6,242 nucleotides of DNA from Acidobacteriaceae bacterium (GTDB taxonomy: Bacteria; Acidobacteriota; Terriglobia; Terriglobales; Acidobacteriaceae): NCBI GenBank assembly GCA_030040175.1, contig JASHUF010000056.1, positions 1-6,242 of the forward strand, written 5' to 3'. A program made the translations under genes and the position numbers. The notes below the pieces were generated by a model. The model worked only from the letters and a program-made list of their open reading frames with translations. It ran no database searches and was not told where the DNA came from. Numbering within the stretch: position 1 is the stretch's first letter; each line of letters starts with the position of its first letter. Positions 1-5,780 of the stretch are shown here, piece after piece.

Positions 1-1212
1 ATCGCCGGGCTTGAGCGCCTTGGCGCGCGCGATGGACGCGTTCTTCGTCTCGTCGGGAATGTGCAGGTCGATGCGGCCGTACTGGTGCTCGCCGTACTCG
101 GCCTGCAGATCGGCCACGAGCTGGCCCAGAGTTTTGTGCTCCTCGGCCATCACGTTGGCGAGCAGCAGGCAGTTGAGCAGGCCGTCGCGCTCGGGCAAAT
201 GGCGCTGGAAGCCGATGCCGCCCGATTCTTCGCCGCCCATCAGGATTTCGCGCTCGAGCATGAGATCGCAGACGAATTTGAAGCCGATGCCGTGCTCGAT
301 GAGCTCGCGCCCGTATTTTTTTGCGATGCGGTCGAGCATCTTGGTGGTGTTGAAGGCGCGCGTCACCGCGCCCGGCCAGCCTTTGCGCCGCAACACCCAG
401 CTCAGCAGCACCGAGTAGATCTTGTGCGGATCGACAAATTCCCCGTGCTCGTCGGCCGCGCCGATGCGGTCGGCGTCGCCGTCCGTGCAGAGGCCGGCCT
501 GGCAGTGGTTGGCGGCCGTAGCCTCGCCCAGCGCGCGGATGTGCGGCTCGATGGGCTCGGGATTGATTCCGGGAAACAGCGGGTCGGGGTTGGCGCGAAT
601 CTGCACGTGCTGCACCCTCAGGCGCTCGAAGATCTCTGAGAGAATGGTCCCTCCAGCTCCGTACATCGAATCGATGCAGAACTTCATGCCCGACTTGGCA
701 ATCTTGTCGAGATCGGCGAAGCTCTCAATGGCCCTGAGGTACGAAGGCAGAAAATCCACTTCGACGATCGGCGCGGACTGCGCTGCGCGCGCAAGCGGCT
801 GGCCCAGGTACGATTCGATGGCGGTCATGATCGAGGGGCGTCCCGAGCCGCCGTACCACGCCTTGTACTTCACGCCGTTCCACTGCGCGGGATTGTGCGA
901 GGAAGTGATCATGATGCCGCCCGCCGCGCCGCGCGCGCGCACGCCAAAGCTGAGCGCGGGCGTGGGCGTCACCGCGCCGGCAAGCTGCACCGGGATTCCA
1001 GCCTCGGCGGCGACCTCAGCGCAGGCGCGCGCAAAAGCCTTTGACCCGAAGCGCGTGTCGTAGCCGATGCAGAGGCCCTTCGACGGATCTTCCTGCGCGC
1101 ACACGTAGGCGGCAATGGCCGCGGCGGCGATGCGGACATTGGCGAAGGTGAAGTCGTCGGCGATCACGCCGCGCCAGCCGTCGGTGCCGAATTTAACGAT
1201 GGGATGAGGCAT
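1..1212 (-). CDS. Alpha-D-phosphohexomutase (phosphoglucomutase/phosphomannomutase), 3' end outside window
   Basis: This cytosolic enzyme interconverts hexose 6-phosphate and hexose 1-phosphate (glucose or mannose), supplying sugar-1-phosphates for nucleotide sugars, glycogen and cell-envelope polysaccharide. 404 residues are visible from ATG at 1212, and the frame stays open to base 1. Key motifs: N-terminal KFGTDGWRG (7-15); active-site phosphoserine loop TSSHNP (103-108), with Ser105 as the phosphorylated residue; metal-binding loop DGDADR (244-249); sugar-specificity loop GEESGG (327-332). These match domains 1-3 of the family in order and spacing. The C-terminal phosphate-binding domain, roughly 60 residues in a 460-470 residue enzyme, would lie beyond the window. 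The start is fixed by the family N-terminus; the upstream Shine-Dalgarno is weak. Substrate preference (glucose, mannose or glucosamine phosphate) cannot be read from the motifs, so no symbol is given. It lies 196 bp downstream of the secreted-protein pair, probably as its own unit. Confidence 0.95.
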   Translation of the reverse strand, partial: MPHPIVKFGTDGWRGVIADDFTFANVRIAAAAIAAYVCAQEDPSKGLCIGYDTRFGSKAFARACAEVAAEAGIPVQLAGAVTPTPALSFGVRARGAAGGIMITSSHNPAQWNGVKYKAWYGGSGRPSIMTAIESYLGQPLARAAQSAPIVEVDFLPSYLRAIESFADLDKIAKSGMKFCIDSMYGAGGTILSEIFERLRVQHVQIRANPDPLFPGINPEPIEPHIRALGEATAANHCQAGLCTDGDADRIGAADEHGEFVDPHKIYSVLLSWVLRRKGWPGAVTRAFNTTKMLDRIAKKYGRELIEHGIGFKFVCDLMLEREILMGGEESGGIGFQRHLPERDGLLNCLLLANVMAEEHKTLGQLVADLQAEYGEHQYGRIDLHIPDETKNASIARAKALKPGD

Positions 1213-1290
1213 CGAGCGTCCCGCTTCTCTTCAAAACAACAAAGGTAAACGATAGCAGGCGGCGCGTCCGGCACAGCGGCCCGGTGAAGA

Positions 1291-1414
1291 CGCTAAAGCG
1301 TTTCTCCTTCCGCAGTACACCGAAGCCACCGAGGTCAAGTGCCGATTGCAACAAGAAATCGGCGCCCTGGAAGGGGCCGAAAACGGCTATATCCGAAGGA
1401 GAAATGCCTTAAGG
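1291..1414. repeat. MITE-like segment with imperfect terminal inverted repeats
   Basis: The two ends are imperfect inverted copies. Bases 1295-1312 match the reverse complement of 1393-1410 at 15 of 18 positions, with a perfect 10-bp core (TTTCTCCTTC at 1301-1310, GAAGGAGAAA at 1395-1404). A short palindrome ACGCTAAAGCGT sits at the left end, and CCTTAAGG (1407-1414) is palindromic at the right end. The length (about 124 bp) and a TTAA-GGCATTT-like end recall the element at 5598-5726. No open reading frame of its own is credible. The right end overlaps the stop codon of the secreted-protein gene at 1409. The boundaries are my estimate; I see no target-site duplication. Confidence 0.5.
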
Positions 1415-2407
1415 TCGCGCGGGGGTGTTGCCGTATTTGTTGTGAAAGACGTGGCGGTTGATGTCGGGCCAGAACTCCCGGAACCAGAAGGCGCCTGCGT
1501 CAATCCCCACGTCCTCGGCCCACTCCGCTGCAGTGTTTCCAGGGGACCGCGAAGCCGAGGGGTAATAGAGATTGGAGAGGCCCGCCGCGGCGCCGGCGCC
1601 GATAATCTCACTGACGTTGAAAACTTCAGCTCCCGAATTCGTGCGCGTGATCACCGCGCGGCTCAGGGCGTAGGCCGTGCGTTTGAAGAATCCGCCGTGG
1701 CCCAGCGTGTAGTAGCGCGCGTCTTCGCGGGTAAACGCCGGGAAAATGAATTCAACCATATAGTTTTCGCTGGTCTGGTCGACGGCCGCATGCCAGAAGT
1801 AGCGGGCATAGCCGGCACCGCCCTCATGGAACTCCGGAGTGGCCTGCACATGCATGTCGTAGGCAGCCAGGACCGCCGGAATGAAGATGGAGGAGTAGTC
1901 GAAGGAGTCCTGGGTGGCGTCCATGAATTTCTCTTTGACGGTCTCGGGCGGCAGCTTCTCGTTGGCGCTGACGGCGCGAAAGTTGGGCACGATGCCGAGA
2001 ATGCGCTTGGTCTGGCGGCCCGCTTCATCCGGCGGTCCGCTTTGCGCGGGCTCACTCTGCGGCGCAGGCGCATTGGCGCCGGCAGATTGGGGCGAACTTG
2101 GCGCGGCCTGCGCGGGCGGTTCCGGTGCGGCAGCCGCAGCCGTTGCACCCGTGAGAACGGCTGCGCCCGGATCCGCAGTTTCCACCTGTTGGGCGGCGAG
2201 ACTTCCGCAGGCACTCAGGCCGGCGGTCAGCACCGCGGCAGACAGTCCGAGCGAGGCGATGCGCCGGGCGAGCGATTTCCGCGAAGCAAAGATCGGCGAC
2301 TGAGGGGGGACCAGAGGAACAAGAGGATGGCTGCGTCTCATCTTCGTTCCGGCAGCTCTGGGCAATAGAGCGACGGCCTGGGGTTCAGCAGATAAGCCAC
2401 TCCTCAC
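1409..2407 (-). CDS. Exported, probable lipoprotein of unknown function (paralogue 2 of a tandem pair)
   Basis: I do not recognise a named family or biochemical role. With a GTG start at 2407 the product is 332 residues. That start is chosen because a perfect AAGGAGG lies 6 nt upstream; ATG at 2341 (310 residues) is the alternative. A basic stretch (SRKSLARR, 42-49) precedes a hydrophobic segment ending in lipobox LSAC (64-67), so Cys67 is the likely lipidation site; cleavage further on near SLAAQ is also possible. An Ala/Pro-rich linker (about 80-125) leads to a conserved core: RILGIVPNF (135-143), ARYYTLGHG (230-238), LYYP (280-283), EFWPDINRHVFHNK (311-324). The same core, in the same order, occurs in the adjacent upstream gene 94 bp away, so the two are tandem duplicates and probably co-transcribed. 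The protein stops soon after the core, unlike its paralogue, and its stop lies inside a repeat end. An envelope location is inferred from the signal sequence only. Confidence 0.85.
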   Translation of the reverse strand: MRSGLSAEPQAVALLPRAAGTKMRRSHPLVPLVPPQSPIFASRKSLARRIASLGLSAAVLTAGLSACGSLAAQQVETADPGAAVLTGATAAAAAPEPPAQAAPSSPQSAGANAPAPQSEPAQSGPPDEAGRQTKRILGIVPNFRAVSANEKLPPETVKEKFMDATQDSFDYSSIFIPAVLAAYDMHVQATPEFHEGGAGYARYFWHAAVDQTSENYMVEFIFPAFTREDARYYTLGHGGFFKRTAYALSRAVITRTNSGAEVFNVSEIIGAGAAAGLSNLYYPSASRSPGNTAAEWAEDVGIDAGAFWFREFWPDINRHVFHNKYGNTPARP

Positions 2408-2413
2408 TCGCGG

Positions 2414-2420
2414 CCTCCTT
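2414..2420 (-). promoter_or_regulatory. Strong Shine-Dalgarno that decides a GTG start
   Basis: On the minus strand AAGGAGG is followed after 6 nt (CCGCGA) by GTG at 2405-2407, in frame with the secreted-protein gene. Upstream candidates (TTG at 2455, ATG at 2449) lie on or ahead of it, and downstream ATG at 2341 has only a poor GGAA-like site. This makes GTG the best-supported start, at the cost of an unusually long stretch before the hydrophobic signal segment. Confidence 0.65.
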
Positions 2421-2501
2421 CTGAGGGGGATATGGGTTCCGGGCGCCATTCTCAACTCGATTTGCAGCCCAACGGGCCCGCGCCATTGCTATCGATATTT
2501 A

Positions 2502-3566
2502 CTACTGATGCTTCTGGTCCTCCTCCTGCTGCTGCTTTTTCTGCTGTTGCGCAGCGTCTGCGGCGCGCGCCTGGGCATCGAGGCCATGGGTCGGGTCCTT
2601 GTGAAAGAACTTTCGCGACATGTCCGGCCAGAACTCCTGGAGTTCTGAGCCAAAGGCCCCCTCGAAGGTGACCGTCAAGCCGGTTTCAATGGCCTGGGTG
2701 GCGTCGCTCTTGCTGTTGGGATAGTAGAGGGTGGAGATTTCGCCGGCGATCATGTTGCCGAGAACGTTCGAATAGTTGGGCTCCCACTTGCGGGTATTGT
2801 CATGTTTGCAGATAAAGGCAGTGGCAAACGCATACAGGAGACGGTGACGGACGGAGCCGTGGCCAAGACGGAAGTAACGCGGGTCCTGATGGAGCAGGGA
2901 GGGCAAAACCGCGTTGCCCAGTGTGTTGCCGATCACGTTGTCCCCGTAAGCGGCGGCGGAGCGCTCTGCGAATCCGCTGGGGCCCCAGCCGAGACCGGTG
3001 TTGGAGTTTTCGGCCTCGCCCAGCGCCGCGGTAATAATCGCAATGGAAAAGGTGTAAGGGTCGATGGCAGAGCGGAATTGGAGCTGGAACTTCTGCGCCG
3101 GCGTGAGCGTCGCGGCGTCGCTCAAGTAAGTGACGTTGAACGAGGGCACAATTCCGGCGATCCGCTGATGTTCCTGCTCCTTGATTTGCTCTGCGGCCTT
3201 CTGGTGCTCGGTTTCCTGCGTGCCTGACTGCGGTGCGGAGCTCTGCGCGCTCGAACTGCTTTGCGCGCCGCTGACTGAAGCCGGAGCGGGATTGGGAGCG
3301 GGTGACTGGTTCTGCTGCGCCGGCGGCGATGGTGGTTGCGCGGGCGACGATTGCGGTTGCGCCGGCGGCGATGGTGGTTGCGCGGACTGCGAATCGCCGG
3401 CCTGAGCCGGCTCGAGACTCGGCGAGGGCGCATCGAAGAGGGTATCGGTTGCGGCCGAAGCCCTGACGGCCGCGCCCGCCGCCTGGGAGTGAAGCGGAGA
3501 AGAAGGCGCAAGCAAGGCCAGCCCGGGAAACAGCGCTACACCCACCAGAAAAGAATATGAACGCAT
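2502..3566 (-). CDS. Secreted protein of unknown function with Pro/Gln-rich linker (paralogue 1 of a tandem pair)
   Basis: I cannot assign a function. The product is 354 residues from ATG at 3566, chosen because it opens directly with a classical signal peptide: MRS, then a hydrophobic run to about residue 20, with a likely signal peptidase I site after HSQA (26-29). In-frame TTG/GTG codons at 3620/3617 would add 17-18 residues and cannot be excluded. A low-complexity Pro/Gln/Ser/Ala linker (about 47-117) contains two copies of AQPPSPPAQ 14 residues apart. A charged stretch (118-134) leads to the conserved core: RIAGIVPSF (135-143), DPRYFRLGHG (228-237), LYYP (280-283), EFWPDMSRKFFHK (311-323). 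The C-terminus (334-354) is a Gln/Lys/Glu-rich tail absent from the downstream paralogue. The linker resembles spacers that cross periplasm or peptidoglycan, so the core may be anchored at the envelope; that is inference. It probably heads a two-gene unit. Confidence 0.87.
   Translation of the reverse strand: MRSYSFLVGVALFPGLALLAPSSPLHSQAAGAAVRASAATDTLFDAPSPSLEPAQAGDSQSAQPPSPPAQPQSSPAQPPSPPAQQNQSPAPNPAPASVSGAQSSSSAQSSAPQSGTQETEHQKAAEQIKEQEHQRIAGIVPSFNVTYLSDAATLTPAQKFQLQFRSAIDPYTFSIAIITAALGEAENSNTGLGWGPSGFAERSAAAYGDNVIGNTLGNAVLPSLLHQDPRYFRLGHGSVRHRLLYAFATAFICKHDNTRKWEPNYSNVLGNMIAGEISTLYYPNSKSDATQAIETGLTVTFEGAFGSELQEFWPDMSRKFFHKDPTHGLDAQARAADAAQQQKKQQQEEDQKHQ
3316..3385 (-). repeat. In-frame 28-bp direct repeat in the linker-coding region
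   Basis: Bases 3316-3343 and 3358-3385 are identical over 28 bp, with a period of 42 bp (14 codons). They encode the two AQPPSPPAQ units of the Pro/Gln-rich linker of the secreted protein. The exact nucleotide identity and the period divisible by three suggest a recent tandem duplication that can change copy number without a frameshift. Confidence 0.85.
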
Positions 3567-3895
3567 CCTCTCACCAGATTGGGTCACCAGATCGGGGATT
3601 CCCGGTTTTCGGATCACCAATTTGCCTTCACCAGTTTTGTAGAGCCGGCGCCCCTAGAACAAACATCAACCCCTGCGGTGGAAGCGGCCGGGGGACCGCC
3701 GTTTGAAACCTATCGTCCCCGCGGGAGTCGCAGTTGACAACCCGCGCCCAGGGACCAAGTTGCGCAAAGACGAGTTTCCTGTTGTGTTAGACGCGCTACC
3801 CTTCGCGCGGGACACAGAGATTTGTCTTCCCCTAGGGTAAACGAGGCCCACACACCGGCGCATTGGGTCAGCAGAAATGCTTGAAGAGAAAAGGG
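3567..3895. other. Intergenic region between the ribonuclease and secreted-protein genes
   Basis: This 329-bp stretch has no credible gene; the minus-strand frame running through it is a spill-over from another frame of the ribonuclease gene, with arginine-rich, family-less sequence. It should contain the 3' end of the ribonuclease transcript and the promoter and leader of the secreted-protein pair. I see a 6-bp inverted repeat (GGGGAC 3691-3696, GTCCCC 3715-3720), the palindrome CCCTAGGG near 3830-3837, and four TCACCA motifs near the secreted-protein start. There is no convincing intrinsic terminator with a T-tract, and no clear -35/-10 pair on the minus strand. Confidence 0.6.
3571..3633 (-). 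promoter_or_regulatory. Four TGGTGA motifs upstream of the secreted-protein gene
   Basis: TCACCA on the plus strand (TGGTGA on the minus strand) starts at 3571, 3584, 3614 and 3628, giving gaps of 13, 30 and 14 bp, that is, two pairs of similar internal spacing. Two copies extend to TCACCAGAT. They lie between 5 and 67 bp upstream of the chosen ATG, where they could be repeated binding sites for a regulator or simply remnants of a short tandem duplication. If translation starts at the TTG/GTG near 3617-3620, part of this stretch would be coding. Confidence 0.3.
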
Positions 3896-5374
3896 TTAAA
3901 CCGCAAAGTCGATGTATCCGCGCTGCGGGTCGGTAGAAACCAGCTTCACCGTCACTTTGTCGCCCACATCCAGCCCTTTTTGCCCGCGCACCACCATGCC
4001 GTCCACATGGGGATTGAGCGTGCGCACAAAAGTCCCGCTCTGATTGACGCCGGTAACGATCGCCGCATAACTCTGCCCGATGTGCGGATGAAGCACCACG
4101 GCCGCGATGCGCTTCTGCATCTCGCGCTCCACCTTGCGCGCCGCGTCCTCCATCTGAGTGCAGCGCGTGGCGATGGCGTTCAGAGCGTCCTCTGCGTATG
4201 GAGCCGGCGCGTGCGCGAGCCACGCCTTGAGCAGCCGCTGCGTCACCACGTCGGGAAATCGCCGGTTGGGCGCCGTGGAATGGGTGTAATCCTGAACAGC
4301 CAGCCCGAAGTGGCCGGGCGAGGGCTCGTTGGGCTTGACCAGAATGTACTCCCCCGGGCCCATGAGCTTGATGACCATGAGCGAGAGATCGGGAAAGTGA
4401 TCGGGATCCTTCTGCTTCTGGTCGAGCAGAAAGTCGTTGAGTGCCTTCGAGTCGGGCTCGGCGGGAAGAGTCGCTCCTCTTCTTTCTCTGGCTAATTCGA
4501 CGATGCGGTCCCAGCGCTTGGGCGTGCGCACGATGCGGCGGATGGAGGCGACGCCGGCGTCTTCGAAGGTGCGCGCGATCACGCCGTTGGCCGCCACCAT
4601 GAACTCTTCGATGAGCGAAGTGGCGCGATTCTTTTCGATGGGCGCGATCCCGATAATCTGATCGGTGATCAAAACCGGGCGCGTCTCGATGGTTTCAAGG
4701 TCGAGCGCGCCGTGCTGAAAGCGATTCCCCATCATGCGCTGCGCGGCTTCGTCCTGCAGCTTGAGCTGCGCGGCAAGATCCGTATTGGACGCGACCTTCG
4801 CCGGCGCTGCGCCTTTGCCCTCGAGCCAGACGCCTACGCTCGGATAGGCGAGCTGGGCGCGGTTGCGCACCAGCGCGCGGTAGGCTTTGCCGTCGCTGGC
4901 GGTGCCGTTTGCGTCGACGGAAACTTCAATCACGATGGCGGCGCGGTCTTCATTCTCGTTCAGCGAGGTCGCGCCTTCAGAGAGCTCCACCGGCAGCATG
5001 GGAAAGACCTTCACGCCGGTGTAGACCGAGGTGGTCTCGCCCTGCGCGTGCTTGTCGATGAGCGATCCCTTGTGCACGCGCTCGTCCACGTCGGCCACGC
5101 CCACCAGCACGCGGATGCGCCCGTCAGCCAGCCGCTCGGCCCACTCGATCTGGTCCAGGTCCTTCGAGGTGTCGTTGTCGATCGAGGACCAGAGCAATGG
5201 GCGCAGATCCTCGATGCCCGCGCCCGAGGGCAGCGCGTCCTGCATCTGAACGGCGGCGAGTTCCTTGTCGGTACCTCCGGGAAAGTCGGGCTGAAAACCG
5301 TGCTCGATCATGGCCGCGTGGGCCGCGGCAACCAGGTTGAAATGGAAGGGATGGCCGGACTGATTCGATGACAT
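3896..5374 (-). CDS. RNB-domain 3'-5' exoribonuclease (RNase II/R superfamily)
   Basis: This cytoplasmic RNA-degrading enzyme of the RNase II/R superfamily hydrolyses RNA processively from the 3' end with Mg2+. It is 492 residues from ATG at 5374; an upstream in-frame ATG at 5419 would add 15 residues encoded inside a hairpin, so the shorter form is preferred, with AGGGG 11 nt ahead. Order: a short N-terminal region (1-55) without an obvious double cold-shock module; the RNB catalytic domain (about 56-385) with SID-x4-SKDLDQ giving Asp66, Asp72 and Asp74; IEEFMVAAN (255-263); DYTHSTAPNRRFPD (362-375), whose arginine matches the conserved arginine of the family motif; and a C-terminal S1-like OB fold (about 428-492). 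The fourth acidic position is Gln75 rather than Asp. At about 490 residues it is shorter than E. coli RNase II (644) or RNase R (813). It belongs to a compact RNB group, so neither rnb nor rnr is assigned. Confidence 0.92.
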   Translation of the reverse strand: MSSNQSGHPFHFNLVAAAHAAMIEHGFQPDFPGGTDKELAAVQMQDALPSGAGIEDLRPLLWSSIDNDTSKDLDQIEWAERLADGRIRVLVGVADVDERVHKGSLIDKHAQGETTSVYTGVKVFPMLPVELSEGATSLNENEDRAAIVIEVSVDANGTASDGKAYRALVRNRAQLAYPSVGVWLEGKGAAPAKVASNTDLAAQLKLQDEAAQRMMGNRFQHGALDLETIETRPVLITDQIIGIAPIEKNRATSLIEEFMVAANGVIARTFEDAGVASIRRIVRTPKRWDRIVELARERRGATLPAEPDSKALNDFLLDQKQKDPDHFPDLSLMVIKLMGPGEYILVKPNEPSPGHFGLAVQDYTHSTAPNRRFPDVVTQRLLKAWLAHAPAPYAEDALNAIATRCTQMEDAARKVEREMQKRIAAVVLHPHIGQSYAAIVTGVNQSGTFVRTLNPHVDGMVVRGQKGLDVGDKVTVKLVSTDPQRGYIDFAV

Positions 5375-5399
5375 CGGGAAGTGCGCCCCTTTTTTTGAA

Positions 5400-5438
5400 G
5401 CGAAATGCCAGCCTAACACGGGCAGGCCGGCATTTCGC
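5400..5438 (-). promoter_or_regulatory. Strong hairpin in the leader of the ribonuclease gene
   Basis: The arms GCGAAATGCC (5400-5409) and GGCATTTCGC (5429-5438) are perfectly complementary over 10 bp. After one A/C mismatch the stem continues with GCCT (5411-5414) and AGGC (5424-5427), closing a 9-nt loop. The structure ends 25 nt before the ATG at 5374, separated from the Shine-Dalgarno AGGGG by an A7 tract. With no T-run on either side it is not a typical intrinsic terminator. It may be a leader RNA structure or another copy of a GGCATTTC-containing repeat. Confidence 0.6.
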
Positions 5439-5533
5439 CAGGGGGTAGTGGTTCAGTTTGCGGAGATTTCTTTGCCCGAGGATTCGAACTGGCTGCATAA
5501 GCGGCTTTGTAAAAGGGTCTGACTTCCCGGGGC

Positions 5534-5561
5534 CCCCAGCGACAGGTCTTCGTCGCTGGGG
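5534..5561. repeat. Perfect 10-bp-stem palindromic repeat (REP-like)
   Basis: CCCCAGCGAC (5534-5543) and GTCGCTGGGG (5552-5561) form a perfect stem with an 8-nt loop (AGGTCTTC). It lies next to two further short palindromes (5563-5572 and 5574-5586) and the 129-bp inverted-repeat element. The shape is that of a dispersed REP-type repeat. There is no T-tract on either side, so a terminator role is unlikely. Confidence 0.6.
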
Positions 5562-5597
5562 TGGCTTTAGCCGGGCCGCAGCGGCCGCAAAAACCTT

Positions 5598-5726
5598 GGG
5601 GCTTTAACGCATTTTCTGAGTAGCTGTATCCCGAAGACGGAAGGCAGAGTCGACGCGACCAACAGGGAGCGGCGACCTTTCGAGGAAATGAAAAGGACAC
5701 AGTAACTCAGAAAATGCCGTAGCCCC
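5598..5726. repeat. MITE-like element with long imperfect terminal inverted repeats
   Basis: The left arm 5598-5631 and right arm 5695-5726 are inverted copies. They share a perfect 13-bp core (GCATTTTCTGAGT at 5609-5621, its complement at 5705-5717), an outer GGGGCT/AGCCCC, and an inner stretch matching at about 7 of 10 positions, with one 2-nt length difference. They enclose about 63 bp of non-repetitive sequence. At 129 bp with no coding capacity it fits a non-autonomous mobile element or a dispersed structured repeat. I see no clear target-site duplication, and no transposase is present in the window. Confidence 0.6.
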
Positions 5727-5780
5727 TGAGGGATGGTTCTTTTAGACTGACCCACTGCCCGGCTGCAGGACGCCGTTTGT

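Larger units (their letters stand above)
5375..5780. other. Repeat-rich intergenic region between cytochrome and ribonuclease genes
   Basis: This 406-bp stretch holds no gene I would defend. Open frames across it (for example 62 and 95 codons on the minus strand) simply run through inverted repeats and have no ribosome-binding site or family signature. Its content is palindromic: the leader hairpin at 5400-5438, the CCCCAGCGAC hairpin at 5534-5561, GGCTTTAGCC at 5563-5572, GGCCGC-A-GCGGCC at 5574-5586, and the 129-bp element at 5598-5726. The ribonuclease promoter must lie here, but I cannot place it. No T-tract terminator follows the cytochrome gene. Confidence 0.75.

Noticed and set aside
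61..1063. Long plus-strand open frames opposite the phosphohexomutase gene
   Set aside because: These are antisense shadows typical of GC-rich DNA. The minus-strand frame carries all the family motifs in order.
1395..1411. AAGGAG followed by ATG on the plus strand
   Set aside because: The spacing is only 2 nt and the frame is ATG CCT TAA, so no gene follows. It is part of the inverted-repeat end.
3733..3762. TTGACA on the plus strand as a -35 box, with TTGTCA on the minus strand as its counterpart
   Set aside because: No acceptable -10 hexamer lies 16-18 bp downstream on either strand, and no plus-strand gene follows.
3666..4223. 185-codon minus-strand frame overlapping the end of the ribonuclease gene
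   Set aside because: It is mostly an out-of-frame reading of the ribonuclease gene, rich in Arg and Ala, with no family signature.
5400..5438. The leader hairpin as an intrinsic terminator
   Set aside because: Neither strand has a T-tract after the stem. On the minus strand it is followed by a run of A.
5465..5500. Minus-strand AGTTCGAATCCT looks like the T-loop of a tRNA
   Set aside because: The flanking bases do not form the 5-bp T-stem, and no acceptor, D-arm or anticodon arm can be built upstream or downstream. It is treated as chance resemblance.
5413..5755. Two minus-strand open frames of 95 and 62 codons in the gap before the ribonuclease gene
   Set aside because: They run through palindromes and the inverted-repeat element, have no convincing ribosome-binding site and no recognisable domain.
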